Below are positions 16,295 through 27,192 of a DNA stretch of 64,000 nt, piece after piece (the first letter of the stretch is position 1; every line of letters starts with the position of its first letter). A program made the translations under genes and the position numbers. The DNA is taken from the NCBI GenBank assembly GCA_017871115.1, contig JAFCIZ010000005.1, forward strand, positions 4,829,501-4,893,500, read 5' to 3'. The notes beneath the pieces were generated by a model. That model saw only the letters and a list, made by a program, of their open reading frames with translations, was not told the origin of the DNA and did no database searches. Source of the DNA: Cunninghamella blakesleeana. Its lineage: Eukaryota; Mucoromycota; Mucoromycetes; Mucorales; Cunninghamellaceae.

Positions 16295-16562
16295 CCAAAA
16301 AATTCATGCAAAACATAAAGGGAAGCATATTTTTTTAATTGATTAGATTTTTTTTAGAATGTAATATAGCAAATTTATATCACTCTATTTTTTATAATGA
16401 AAGCTATAAGCATATCTCTAAAATAAATGAGCGTAATAAAAATATTTGAAGAAGAAAAAAAATTATTATAATTTATTCCAGCTATATTATAAGTAGTAAC
16501 ATTGAATTTTATATTACAAAAACGAAAATAACTAATAACTAATATAACGACGGCCATTGTTT
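15964..16562. other. Convergent 3' intergenic region with poly(A)32
   Basis: Lies between the tail-to-tail ends of the Siw14-like and kelch genes. It has an uninterrupted run of 32 A at 16262-16293 and (AAT)n near 16206-16220. No coding signal was seen. Confidence 0.5.
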
Positions 16563-19041
16563 TTATCCTGTATAATATTTCTTTTGTAAATAAAATTTTT
16601 GATTTATTGGATAATCGTATTCATTCGGTTTATAGATGGCACTATCATTGATTATATTGTGATAATACTGTGGTTGATGATCGTTATTTGCTACTGTAAG
16701 CATAGTTTGATTATTTTTAACATAATTTAACTTATAAAATGAAGTATCTTGTTGATGATCTAGCTTTTCAGTTCCTTGATTTTCTTTTTTTTGTCGAAAC
16801 GAGTTTCTCAGAATAAAAATGATACCTCCACTTAACTTTTTTTTTAAAAGCGGAATAAATGAAAAACATTAAGGTAAATATTAAAGAATAAATTGCACGT
16901 ATAATCTTACATAGCTATTGAGAGATACTTACTAGAACAGTTACACCACTTATAATTCCTGCAATAATACCTACATTTAAACTTTGAGGTGAATTATTTT
17001 GATTTGGACTATCAACATTATTTGTTCCAGAAGGTAAATTTTGACCTGCAATCGAAATACAATTATAATATTAATAATAATAGTGAGGATGAGTATACGT
17101 TTTTTTAAAATAATTGCATTTTAATATACTTATATTTATATTTATATGAATGTATATATTTCTTTGTATTTAGTTTACCAGTTGTAGATATATTATTATT
17201 TGAAAGCCAATTCAAATTTGGGGTATATGTTGAAATCCATTGCCATTTAGCTATATTTAAAATATTTACATCATTATATCCAACCCCTTCTTCATCTAAT
17301 CCAAATGTAACTATCATGAGATGGTCCATAAGATTAGCTATATTGATAAACCATTATATTATTTAGTGAATAAAAGGATAAATGCATAAATACACTTTTT
17401 TTTATAAATCATAATAATTATATTAATTTTACCTTGATGATATTTCCTTGGCTTTGGTGCAACGCCTATTACAGTAGGTGACTCCCATTCCATTTTATAA
17501 AGTTGCAATACAAATACATCATTAAGTAAATGCTTGTTGTCGTCTAAAATAAAAAATAAATAACAATGCTACTGTCATCATCGCCAGTATTATTATTATT
17601 ATTATATATATAAAGTATAGTGTTTATAACTTGCCTTGTATACCACCACCAAATATAATTATATTTTTATTGCCATGGTCTGAATCTAATTTTTTTTAAA
17701 AAAAATAAAAAATAAAAAATACAGTTTTATAAATTATTTCAAAATATTAAAATTGGTTATATTTATAAGTAAATATTTATAACTTAATATATATTACGTA
17801 AAGTAGCTGTATAGCCATAACGATTGACTGGAATATTACCGCCTGCAGTCTCATTTCTCCATATACCATTTACAGTGTTATATATATTAAGTTGATTCAT
17901 TGATACTGGAAGTAAAGCTAATGCACCAGATGGATCAGTTACATTTTTACTATAAATAAGTCCACCCATAACAAGTATTTCTTGATTCGAAATTAATGTG
18001 GCAGTATGGTCAATTCTCGGAGATGGATTATTTGCAATAGCACCAGGTGTATTATATGAGAATGTCTAACCAAATAATAATAATAATAATTATGGCAAAT
18101 AAATAAATACATCTTCATTTTTTTATTTTTTTATTTTTTTTATTTTTATTTTATATATATCCCTGTATCTATTTTTACAATTTACATTTATGTTTAAAGA
18201 AATCCAAGTATTATGATATATAGTTTCAGTACTATCACGAGTCGATATATCACTATAGAAACGAAATGTAACAAATATTAATATATATAGTTAATATTTT
18301 AATATTAGTGCTATTTTTTTTACATACATGTCACTTATAATTTTACCTGACACCGCCCCATATCCATATATAGCCTTTATTATCCAATGTAGTTGTATGT
18401 TTTTTTCTAATTTTTTATAAATTATATGTTAAACAAACCAAAACCATTGCATTAACACTGTATTTTTATTTACATTTTACATTTTATATTTTATAATCTG
18501 AATTTTTACCTTTGTAGTTGACTAGATCTATTTAGAGGCATAGTATCCCATATATTATTTTGTGTATCAAACATATGAGTAGAATCTTGGGAATTAGATT
18601 GGTTATTTTTTAAACCACCATTGATAATGACTGATTGCCCCTGATGAACAGCCCCAAAAAAGGCATTCGCTATTGAATTATTGACTTGGACAAGAGCCCA
18701 TAAAGGGTCTGAAGTATCCCAAGAATTGGCTAAATCCAGTTTATAAATATCACTTGATACTATACCGCTTGATTGCTCGCCTCCAATACATATTAAAGAA
18801 CTTGATGCGATATTACAGCCTACGTTATAATATATATATAAATATTATATTTTAAATATACATTATATTTTTATTATTTTTATCATTATTATTATATTAT
18901 TATTATTATTGTCGTTTAATTATTTAGTTTATTACTATTTGCCCATCGTGGTATTGGTTTTAATGAATTTACATAATAATCATATTCGTGTATTAAAAGA
19001 ACTAATATTAAACAAATGAAAAAAGAATATAGTGATACCAT
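16563..19041 (-). CDS. Single-pass membrane kelch-repeat protein
   Basis: Ten exons on the minus strand (5' to 3': 19041-18936, 18819-18510, 18406-18347, 18252-18186, 18065-17798, 17685-17635, 17543-17433, 17337-17179, 17045-16929, 16825-16563) join in phase to 503 residues. The N-terminus MVSLYSFFICLILVLLIH is a signal peptide. The ectodomain shows kelch blades with Gly-Gly pairs and following aromatic positions (ICIGGEQ, VIINGGLKN, YIWIWGGV, EILVMGGLIY, IIIFGGG, LMIVTFG). A Ser/Asn-rich linker leads to one membrane helix (NVGIIAGIISGVTVLVSIIF), followed by a basic stop-transfer RNSFRQKK and a Tyr/Asn-rich cytoplasmic tail of about 80 residues. It is a type I membrane kelch protein of the kind expanded in early-diverging fungi; ligand and role are unknown. 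One intron (17634-17544) uses a GC donor. The exon 9/10 junction (GTATCT donor) is the least certain. Confidence 0.8.
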
Positions 19042-19293
19042 TGCATATTCTTTTTAATATTATCGTTCTATCTAGTTGAACAATTAAATATTAGACAAAC
19101 GAATAATGACAATATATTTAAAAAATACGTAAAATAAAAGTGAAAATAAAAAAGAAAGGGAAGAAAAGGTAACTGTAGCATTTCAAATATTATATTCATT
19201 TTATAGTTATTTAAAAAAGGAAAAAAAAACGGGTAGGCTTCGGCATTTTTTTTGTTTTTATTTTTTTTTACTATTTAGAGGCACCTCTTTTCA
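19042..19293. other. 5' region of the kelch gene
   Basis: Purine-rich on the plus strand (19141-19170), hence polypyrimidine on the coding minus strand upstream of the kelch start, as at other genes here. It contains AAAACGGGTAGGCTTCGGCA at 19228-19247. Confidence 0.4.
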
Positions 19294-19624
19294 TCAAAAT
19301 GCCATGTAACTGTTAGCTTCACAATGAGTTATTTTAGGGTGAGTTTGCAAAAACCTTTTACATATCTTAGAACTTACTTCACTAAGAGGATATACGTTAT
19401 CAACAACATATGCACAGCTTTAAGAACTATAATAATAGTGGCAAGTTGGGTTCTTTGCGAACTCTCTATCAACATAGCTACCAAGCACAAATCTACCTAG
19501 TAAATTTTTGCAATAATTCTGTTGAATGACAGACTTATATTTATATGCAACCTCTATTAAATTTACATTTTTGACTATTGACAATATTTATACAGAAAAC
19601 AATAAGAATTTTAGATAACTTCAT
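19294..19624 (-). pseudogene. Relic of a small Cys-containing, secreted-type ORF
   Basis: Minus strand. The ATG at 19624 opens a signal-peptide-like MKLSKILIVFCINIVNSQ followed by KCKFNRGC and a stop. One base out of phase, from 19554 to the stop at 19294-19296, runs 87 codons that look protein-like (VIQQNYCKNLLGRFVLGSY, then EFAKNPTCHYYYSS, a TAA at 19422-19420, SCAYVVDNVYPLSEVSSKIC, and HPKITHCEANSYMAF). Codon content is far less AT-skewed than the flanks, with five regularly spaced Cys. No GT-AG intron that I can find repairs the shift, so I read it as a decayed gene for a small secreted protein. The family is not recognised. A cryptic exon structure or chance remain alternatives. Confidence 0.42.
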
Positions 19625-20218
19625 TTTATTACAAATAGACTTACATACCATATAGTAGAAGAAGAAAAAAATATAAAAATATAAAAAAATAAAAAATAAA
19701 ATATAGGGAGATCTTTGCATAAGATTTTTTAAAAAAAAATCGGGATTTTAAAAAATGATACTTTGCCCTCATATATACACCTATCATGTATAATTTATTT
19801 TGTCAAATAATTATTTGCTTTCTTTTTCATTTTTTTTTTTATTCGGATGAAGAATTATTTTAGAAATGTTTTAACTTTCGATAAGCCAGAGCAAACAGTC
19901 AGTAAAATGATACAACGTTCAAGATATTTGCTTTTTTTTAAAAACTCCTTCCTTTATTTTTAAAAAAAATAATAAAAGTTTTCATTATAATATGAACGAA
20001 GAAAGTTGATCATTAAGTAGCTGTCTATAATCATTTCAGCATAAAACTAATAAAAATAAGAAACAGAAGAGAAAAAATAACATTAGTAAAGATAAAAATT
20101 TTTTAGCTATTCATCCATAATTTTAATGCGGAGATTATATCCTAAATAAATAATCTTATCGTTTTAATACAAAAAAAATTTTATTAGGCTCTCGCTGCTT
20201 ATTTTTTTTTATAATTTA
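19625..20218. other. Intergenic region upstream of the MBIP-like gene
   Basis: AT-rich. It includes a T6A9 junction followed by CGGGATTTTAAAAAA (about 19726-19755). Other than that motif nothing was recognised. Confidence 0.4.
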
Positions 20219-21289
20219 ATGAATCAATCTGATACTTCAACACCTATCATAACGCCAGTTGAAGAAAAACTAAAAATATCATGGCATAAAGAATTATCGA
20301 AATTTTTGAAAGCAGTAGGATTAAATGAAACAAGTCAAAGTCTTGATACAGAAATTTTAGTTTTATCTCATTATCACCAAGCACAATTACCCGACGCCTT
20401 AGAAACGTTGGTTGGACAACTTCTATTAGCTTTAGAACAACATGTGAATGCAAAAGAAAAATTACTAGACACTAGTATTAATACTAATACTACTAATACT
20501 TCTATCAGTAATAGTAATGAGCATAATAATAGCAACAATAATAACGATACAACTACCAAAACAACAGACGGATTACTTTATTCAATAAACAAAAAAAGAA
20601 AGTATCCATCCACTTCCTTTGATATAACCAACAATGTTAACGAAAATAGTGATAATGATAGTGACATAGAAAATAGAGAGCGTGCCAAGCGTATGGATCC
20701 AAATCAGGTACAAATTCGTGCAAGTAATAATGAAGTTCAGCAAAGAATCGACACATATATCCAAGCAAAACAGCAAGATATTGATACAAGTAATAGAGCA
20801 GAATTTTTAAGCCGATCGGATCCTAAAGGAGAAGATATTACTTGTGCTAGAGCGGATGCTCGTGAAATCAATCGTAATATTCAAATGAAATTTGATATAG
20901 TAAATAATGAAGATGGACCTATTGCCAGGTCACTTGTTTCAAACACTACACAATCATCGTCATCAAGTCATACCAATAATAATAATAATAATAATATAAT
21001 GAATAATCATATTATTGTAGATGAACGATTAAAAAATATAGAATCACATTTAAATGTACAATTTGAAAGAAATACAAATGAACCTTTTACTTGTATGGAA
21101 CGAATAAAAATATTAGAGGATACTTTGATGGATATAGAACGAAAATATCCTAAATGGGCCGCTGTGCATTTTAATCAACCAAATAGATCTTATCCACCAC
21201 CTCCCTCTGTCACATATGTTGCTCGATCTGCATTATCATCGTCATTACCTTCCTCACCAATTAAAAATAATAGTACTAGTAATTCATAA
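20219..21289 (+). CDS. MBIP-like protein (possible ATAC-type coactivator subunit)
   Basis: A single exon of 356 residues. An N-terminal helical segment (SWHKELSKFLKAVGLNETSQ, then LVGQLLLALEQHV) is followed by a Thr/Asn-rich linker. The conserved-looking centre is QQRIDTYIQAKQQDIDTSNR plus AEFLSR, then CARADAREINRNIQMK. The C-terminal part has DERLKNIESHLNVQ and CMERIKILEDTLMDIERKYP followed by KWAAVHF, a coiled-coil layout. The order (RI..YI..K, CARTDA-like motif, R..N.E.HL, RI..LE..) recalls MAP3K12-binding inhibitory protein (MBIP), a subunit of metazoan ATAC acetyltransferase complexes. That comparison is from memory of the family and not from a search, so the assignment is tentative. The poly-Asn tract (NNNNNNN) near residue 256 is low-complexity. 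Confidence 0.55.
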   Translation: MNQSDTSTPIITPVEEKLKISWHKELSKFLKAVGLNETSQSLDTEILVLSHYHQAQLPDALETLVGQLLLALEQHVNAKEKLLDTSINTNTTNTSISNSNEHNNSNNNNDTTTKTTDGLLYSINKKRKYPSTSFDITNNVNENSDNDSDIENRERAKRMDPNQVQIRASNNEVQQRIDTYIQAKQQDIDTSNRAEFLSRSDPKGEDITCARADAREINRNIQMKFDIVNNEDGPIARSLVSNTTQSSSSSHTNNNNNNNIMNNHIIVDERLKNIESHLNVQFERNTNEPFTCMERIKILEDTLMDIERKYPKWAAVHFNQPNRSYPPPPSVTYVARSALSSSLPSSPIKNNSTSNS

Positions 21290-21722
21290 TAATGAATTAC
21301 ACTTACGTAATAACTATAATTACTCATCATCATAATCATCATTAAGTAATATCATAATAAAACAATTTACAATTTCCAGTGATTTTTTTATTATTATTAG
21401 TATTTTCCTCTAAGTATATATGTATAATATATATAACTGATAATAAAGGTATTTATAATATGTATAAATGAAAGAATGTATAAAATCATTGTAAAAAAAA
21501 AAAAAAAAAAAAAGTACAAAGAAAAAGAAGGATGATTATAACTATAATAATGATACGTTGTATAATAAAAAAATAAAAAATATTGAAAGATACATGTAAT
21601 GGATTTGATTTTATAAAAAAAAAGTATAAATGTATATATTTATATATAAAGAAAAAAAAAAGAAAACCCAAATAATATTAAATCATTTTTTTTAAAACTT
21701 GAATAATAATAAAAATACCAAT

Positions 21723-21753
<31 letters not shown>

Positions 21754-21773
21754 TATAAGATATATTTATTTTT
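21290..21773. other. Convergent 3' intergenic region
   Basis: Between the tail-to-tail MBIP-like and eIF3i genes. It contains an A-run at 21494-21513 and a TA run at 21724-21745. No coding signal was seen. Confidence 0.45.
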
Positions 21774-22921
21774 TTAAGCTTCCATCTTGAAAGTGAAATA
21801 ATCAGGATCAAAGTGATGTACACGTACATAACCATCTTCTCCACCACTAGAATAACTCTTACCATCAGGATGAACAGCAATAGTGTTAATAGGACCAAAA
21901 TGACCACGTACACGGCCAACTTCTTCTTCTAAAATTTTATGATAAAAGCGACTTTCAAATTTACCAGCTCTAGCAGAGGTTGTAGTAACGTTCATAGCAT
22001 CTTGACCACCACCAACAATAACAAATTCTTGATATTTAGGAGTTAAGGAAGCAGAATTTAAAGGAGTATCTGTAGTGAAACACTTCTTTTGTTCTAATGT
22101 ATCGACATCAAAAATTTTAGCTACTTTATCTTTAGAAGAAGTAATAAGGTAAGTACGATCAGGACTAAATTGTAAATCGGAAATGTGACCTTCATGAGCT
22201 TTGACAGAGTTTAATTTGGTTTTTGATTTCCAATCCCATTGACAAAGAGTACCATCTTCATGACCACTGATAATATACTTGTTAAGGTAAGACCAGCCTG
22301 CTACGACTGCTTTAGCGTTACCTTGTTGATTTACCAATTGAGCAAGTGGTTCTGAGGATTGTTGAGCATTGACATCAGGATTGACTGGTAATACTGTAAT
22401 GGTACCTAAATGACCCATACGTTCTTCGGTAACGCATAATACCATTGTATCGTCTTCGCTGAACTCTACACGTTTCACTGCTGTATTAAATTCCCAAGTT
22501 TTAAGACACTTTCCTGTTTGAACTTCCCATAATTTAGCTGTATTATCTGCTGATCCTGTTACAATCATTGTAGAGGTGGCTGGATTAATAAATAATAATA
22601 GAAATAAAATTAAAAATAAAATTAAAAGTAATAATATGTAAGGTTAATAAACAATTAATTATCAGCAATAGTAAAGCTATCACTTTTATTTAATGATGAT
22701 ATAATATTATTATTGACAATAAAAATAATAAACTTACAATTTACATCAACAGTCCATACACTACCAACGTGTCCATTATAGGTACCGAGACGTTCACCAT
22801 TATGAGAATACCATACATTACAAACTTTATCTTTAGATACTGAAAATAATAAATCACCTTCGCGATTATATTTGATTTGGGTCAAAGAACGAGTATGACC
22901 TTGTAATAAAATGGGTCTCAT
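21774..22921 (-). CDS. TIF34: Translation initiation factor eIF3 subunit i
   Basis: WD40 scaffold subunit of eIF3. Two exons on the minus strand, 22921-22738 and 22579-21774, give 329 residues, a normal length. The start [20 protein letters not shown] is diagnostic of eIF3i. WD units are visible as [89 protein letters not shown], the family-specific [13 protein letters not shown] block, and a last blade [20 protein letters not shown]. Upstream, a possible 5'-UTR intron (23036-22979) is described separately. The small subunit i gene directly follows the KH gene in the same orientation, but 0.7 kb separates them. Confidence 0.97.
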
Positions 22922-23621
22922 TTTTGATATATTATAATTTTTTAAAAAAAAAAAAGAGAAAGAGAAAAAAAAAGAGACCTATTGAAATAAACAAACACAG
23001 CAAAAAAAAAAATTTAAACTTCCGTAATTTACTTACCAGTCACGAATAGCATTTTTGATACTGTAGCTGTTTGATTTAAAAAAAATGATTTGGTATTTCA
23101 AATAGCATTTTATTTTATACAAATAGATTAACTTATTAGTTTTTATAATACAAAAACAAAGTTAATAACAACATTATATTTATACCAAAAAATTTTAGGG
23201 ACCTTAAAAAGAAGCTCTTTCCTTTTTAAGATTATCGGAGTCTTCTACACTATTTTTCTCTATGAATTACTTTTTGATCCAACCTTTCATTTAATACAAC
23301 AAATTATTACTATTTTTTTTAATGCATGGATATTTTATTAATATGATAGAGTCATAAACTTTTTTTTGTCTAAACTTTAAAAAAGAAAAAGTTTTTTTTT
23401 TTGTAGAAAGCAGTAAATAGATACAATCAAATAAAGAAAAAATAAATATAATAAAAAAATACTAACAATAAGAATATAACAAAAATAAATAGTAAATAAT
23501 AAAAAATAAAGAAAAGTGATGCAGATTATAAAAAATTCATTTTAAAAAAAAATATATGTATAATAATAAAAATAAAATGACTGCCATATATGATATTCTT
23601 TTTTTTTTAAATTGCTTTCAA
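22922..23621. other. eIF3i promoter and KH-gene 3' flank
   Basis: Purine-rich on the plus strand just upstream of the eIF3i start (22944-22978), i.e. polypyrimidine on the coding strand. It carries TTTAAACTTCCG at 23013-23024 and a GT-AG pair compatible with a 58-nt 5'-UTR intron. The rest (23040-23620) is featureless AT-rich DNA. Confidence 0.45.
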
Positions 23622-26600
23622 TTAAGAGGTTTCTTCATTTCCATTTGCTTTTGTATTTTCAGCAGCCTTACGTTTTTCTTCAGCTTCTTTATATTTAGCT
23701 TCACGTTCTTTTCTTTTTGCAAGTTCTTCTTTTTCATATTCATATAATTCAGTTAATTCATCTTTAGCAGAAGCAGCATCTTTCTTACGACCGCGGATAG
23801 TAATGGCATTAGGATTATTGCCTGGAACAGGACTTTCGTCACCATTTACAGAAGAGCCTTTAGGGAATTTAACAAAAACGCTATACTTATCTTCTAACTT
23901 CTTGACGTATCTACCACTAGGACCAATAAGGAAACGGTGGAATTCCTTGGGAATATTCAAACTTAAAGTAACTTGATCGGCTAAATTAGCGACTAAGGCA
24001 GAGACACGATCTTTGGCAGCTTCGACATTTGTTTTAATACCTTGAATAACTACCTTAACCTGTTGATCTTTCTTTTTGGTCTTTACAGCTTCAAATCCAC
24101 CTTCCAATTTATTGTTGTTATCTCCAATGTCGATCTTAACTCCTAAATCTTCTTTTAATTTGTTAATATTAGCACCAGCTTTACCAATAACATGAGCAGA
24201 ATAAGCAGCAGGGATTGTGAATTCAACACTATAAGAGTTTACGAACTAGAATGGTAGTAAAAAAATTGAATTAATATTCAAGTCACGCATAGAAAAAAGT
24301 CAAATTACTTTTCAATCACACACATAAAAATAGAAAAAGTTGTATATATACTATGATTATTATTATTTACCTCTTCATGTTTGGCGGCTTCATAAATTTT
24401 TTTGATTTCTTCAATAACATGTTTAACTTCATTATTTAAACCACGGACAGTAACATCATCTTCACTCTTTCCACCAAAACGTACAGTAACAGTAGAATCA
24501 TCACCACCAATGATAGCATTTAATGTTGTACCTTTAGGACCATTGATAACAGAATGGTATTTATTAGGAATAGAAATAACTTTACTAACAATATCTGAAG
24601 AGTCGCTGGCAATCTTTTGTAATTCGGCTGCAACAGAATTTAATACTTCTTGAGGCTTAACATCAGATTCACCATCTTTCTTTGAGTTTTCATAAACAAC
24701 AAGTACTGAAGATGAATCATCCTTTTCATCAGGGAAAATAATAGCTACATCATAACGAGATTTAATACGTTGGATTTGCTTGGCAAGACGAAGATTAATA
24801 TGACGATGAAGATGGGATTCAATGCTGACAATAGTAACGCATTCAGTACCCAAAGCAGAACATAATTCATAAGCAGCTTTACAGGCTGCAGATACATCCT
24901 TTTCGTTTTTACTGACAAATTCTAATTTAGCTTCACCACGAGGAATGCTGATTTGCACTTGATGATCAGATTCCAATTTTTTCAAAATACCTTTATGAAC
25001 TAAATAAGTAATCAAATGTTGACCATGTTCTAAAGATTTGTGTAAATCGCCTAATTTAATATCCATAACATGGAATTCACGGGCCTTTTCCATTATTGCT
25101 GTAAGGCCATTGATCAAACGTTCTTCAGGACCACGAATGGTGACATTATCGGAGGGATCGTTGAGAGAAGGTAATTCAACGGTACATCCAGTTTGTTCCA
25201 AGATTTCGCGTACGGTAGATCCATTTTTACCAAAGAGGAATTTATGTTGAGCTTTAGGAACACCAATTGTCACAGTTCTGAGTGTTTTTTGTACTTCAGC
25301 ATAACGTGTTTCTAAGGCTTGTTTAGCTAAGAGTACTTTTTCTTTATCACCAGTAACAGTAATGGTATTGGTGATTTTAGTACCCTTTTCAATTTCCTGA
25401 GTATTAACAAGTGGAGGCATTTGAATCTTTACATTGAACTCTTCTTCCAAAGCATTAATAGCGTTATTTTGGGCACCAGAAATGAAGAGATTGAAGTTAG
25501 GATCAAAATTATCAATCTTGATAGTTTGTTTAGCAGCCTATGACAAAACAAGCATATAATAAATAATAATATTCATAATAATAATGAAGCAAGAAATTTT
25601 TTCTCTTTCTTTATTAATATCTATTTTTATCTCCACTATTTATTTTATTTTATTTTATTATTATTATACCTTTTCGCCAACAATTTTTTCAATTTCAGCC
25701 TTAGCAATCTTAATACCAGCAACATCCCCGACAATTGAAATATTGACAGATTCTTCATTTTCTTCATCCTTTACTTCGTCATCTTTACGAGGAGGAACAT
25801 TGATACGGGTGCCAGAAAGTTGTTCAATTTGTTGAAGAGTCTTGCCCTTGGTACCAATGATAAAACGTCTAGTGGAAGCAGGAACAGCAAGTTCAACAGT
25901 ACGCTATATAAAATAGAAAATAGTAATAAAGTTTTACATATATATTAATTATCATCATAGTTACACATACACATAATTGTTTTTTTTAAATATGTATATC
26001 ATCAATAACTTTTCCTTTTTTTTTTTCCTTTTTTAAAATACAAATAATTAAAACATCTAAATATATACATATATATATGTTGACTTACTTTAACTACCAA
26101 ACCGGTAACTAAATCTTTTTTAGCTTTAGCAACATTAGCGGGAAGACCTTGGATTAAAAAGGTAGTAGTACCAGAGCGGTTAGTAGAGGCAATGATATTA
26201 GCACCAGTTTTAGCAGTGACTTGGTTAATAACATCAGCAGCACTCTTGAAACCTAAAGGCTTGTTGGGTTGATTAGCTATTTGTTGATTAGCGGGCAATT
26301 CCAAAACATCAGTAACAGAGGCAGCAGAAGTAGATGAACCAGAAGCAGGGGCGCGCTTCTTTTGTTGTTGTTGAGAAGAGACTTGGTTACCAACAGGACG
26401 AGCTTTTACACGAGAAGCAGCAGATGACCAACCAGATGAGATGACTGGAGGACGAGGAGAGCCAGAAGATAAAGTGGGAAAAGCAGATTCAGATGATAAA
26501 TCTAATTTATTATCTTTTTTCTTTGGAGCAGGGGCCACTTCGGGTAATTTCTTAATAGGTTGGCCAATAGGTGTAGGATGATCACCAGCAATAAGAGGTA

Positions 26601-26748
26601 CAAAACTATCTTCTACAACGGGATCATCTTGACTAGGGACAACGGGTTCTTCGATAGTATTGTTTTCAGTTTTAGCTTGAGCATGTAAAAGAGCTAATTG
26701 AGCTGAAGGGGGAAGATCGTTAACAGACAATTGTTCAGTGGAATCCAT
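23622..26748 (-). CDS. SCP160: Multi-KH RNA-binding protein (Scp160/vigilin-like)
   Basis: Polysome- and ER-associated mRNA-binding protein family. Four minus-strand exons, 26748-26089, 25903-25670, 25537-24371 and 24245-23622, give 894 residues. The N-terminal 170 residues are low-complexity (Pro/Ser/Gln-rich). About nine KH-type units follow. Canonical GXXG loops occur in FIIGTKGKTLQQI, FLFGKNGSTVREI, SVINGPKGTTLNAI, HVIGKAGANINKL and FLIGPSGRYVKKL; the others (for example FISGAQNNAINAL, HRHINLRLAKQIQRI) are degenerate, as is usual in vigilins. The tail is charged (EEKRKAAEN). It is shorter than yeast Scp160, with fewer units. A degenerate first KH (ADVINQVTAKTGANIIAS) resembles the N-terminal unit of vigilins. 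The start is the first ATG after a divergent promoter shared with ALG10. Confidence 0.9.
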
Positions 26749-27192
26749 TAGTTAAAAATATAATTTATAAATAAACCGAAACCAAAAGTAAAAAAAAAAG
26801 GGGAAGGAAAGAGAATGTCAAAAAAAAAACAATAAAAAGAAAGACTAGCTAAATGAGTCTACAAAAAGTATATTCAATTATTAATAATATTAATATTAAT
26901 AATAAAAAATAATAATACAAGAAAGAGATAATTTATAAATAAATATAAAATAAAAAAAAGATGATCTTTTTCTAATTTAACTCTTTTATGAAGAAGAAAG
27001 AAAAAAAAAGAAGGAAAGGAAAAAAAAAAGAGAAAAAAAAAAGTTAGAAGAGTTATACGACAAAAAAAGTTATTGGCCATTTCAATTTAAAAATTTAAAA
27101 TTCCGATATATTTTTTTTAAAAATATTCAAGGCAAAAAAAACCCAACCCCTTTTCATTCCATTTTTTTTTTCTGAATAAAAAAATAAACTTT
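26749..27192. promoter_or_regulatory. Divergent promoter of the KH gene and ALG10
   Basis: A 444-bp region with polypurine on the plus strand next to the KH gene (26791-26816 and 26996-27042) and TTTAAAATTCCG at 27094-27105, 88-99 bp upstream of ALG10. Bidirectional use is inferred from gene orientation. Confidence 0.5.
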
